Below, piece after piece: positions 24,281 through 24,308 of a stretch of 24,308 bases of DNA (position 1 is the stretch's first letter; the number at the start of each line of letters is the position of its first letter). Source of the DNA: UBA2108 sp002713215. GTDB lineage: Bacteria > Bacteroidota > Bacteroidia > Flavobacteriales_G > Salibacteraceae. The translations under genes and the position numbers were made by a program. The stretch lies in contig CALAPY010000094.1 of the NCBI GenBank assembly GCA_937891015.1, positions 1 through 24,308 on the forward strand, given 5' to 3'. The notes under the pieces were generated by a model. That model made no database searches. It was given only the letters and a program-made list of their open reading frames with translations, and was not told the DNA's origin.

Positions 24281-24308
24281 AGAATCGGCAAATACCATGA
24301 TTTCGATC

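Noticed and set aside
1..24308. CRISPR array, tRNA genes, insertion sequences, integrase or attachment sites
   Set aside because: Looked for and not found on either strand; no direct evidence of a mobile element boundary in the window.

Overview
The window comes from an AT-rich member of the Bacteroidota. Evidence for this is two secreted proteins with type IX secretion (T9SS) sorting tails, weak or absent Shine-Dalgarno sequences, and families typical of that phylum (CusB/DUF3347 proteins, choice-of-anchor B LVIVD proteins, M43 proteases with PKD domains). Every gene I can support is on the + strand, with many ATGA or TAATG overlaps. No tRNA, rRNA, CRISPR array, transposase or integrase was seen. 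The content is a heavy-metal (mainly copper/silver) detoxification island joined to a redox and stress-response segment.

Region 1 (1-9283) is the efflux core. It holds a 5'-truncated CusA-type RND pump with the three copper-relay methionines kept, a TolC/CusC-type outer-membrane protein, and a CusB-type adaptor with an N-terminal heavy-metal-binding domain and a C-terminal DUF3347 domain. These are followed by a secreted LVIVD-repeat propeller, an exported HMA protein, a 43-residue membrane peptide, a His-rich DUF3347 lipoprotein and a haem-binding-domain protein. Region 2 (9336-12562) holds a secreted M43 metalloprotease, a small K+-type channel overlapping it, and an HMA-AraC fusion regulator that probably senses metal.

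Region 3 (12563-15179) begins with a tandem direct repeat (candidate operator) and a broken SHOCT-type gene. It continues with a cytochrome c, an outer-membrane porin, a lipoprotein cytochrome c and a His/Asp-rich lipoprotein. Region 4 (15180-17134) holds small membrane genes (DUF2933-like, DUF5676-like), a YceI-like secreted protein, an unknown ORF, and two decayed genes: a lipoprotein and an ArsR-type repressor.

Region 5 (17150-22199) is a symporter, a universal stress protein, an ATP-cone/PD-(D/E)XK nuclease-like protein and a saccharopine-dehydrogenase-like oxidoreductase. The last is flanked by remnants of a thymidine phosphorylase and a ribose-phosphate pyrophosphokinase, which suggests a nucleotide-salvage/stress module that has lost two enzymes. 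Region 6 (22217-24280) is a CopB-type (P1B-3, CPH motif) copper-exporting ATPase with a His-rich N-terminus.

Together, CopB would export copper from the cytosol and CusABC would export it across the envelope. The HMA, DUF3347 and His-rich proteins would buffer periplasmic metal, and the HMA-AraC protein would control expression. At least five genes are broken (a sixth is possible), and several of their stops still overlap the start of the next gene. The island therefore appears to be decaying, unless some indels are assembly errors.
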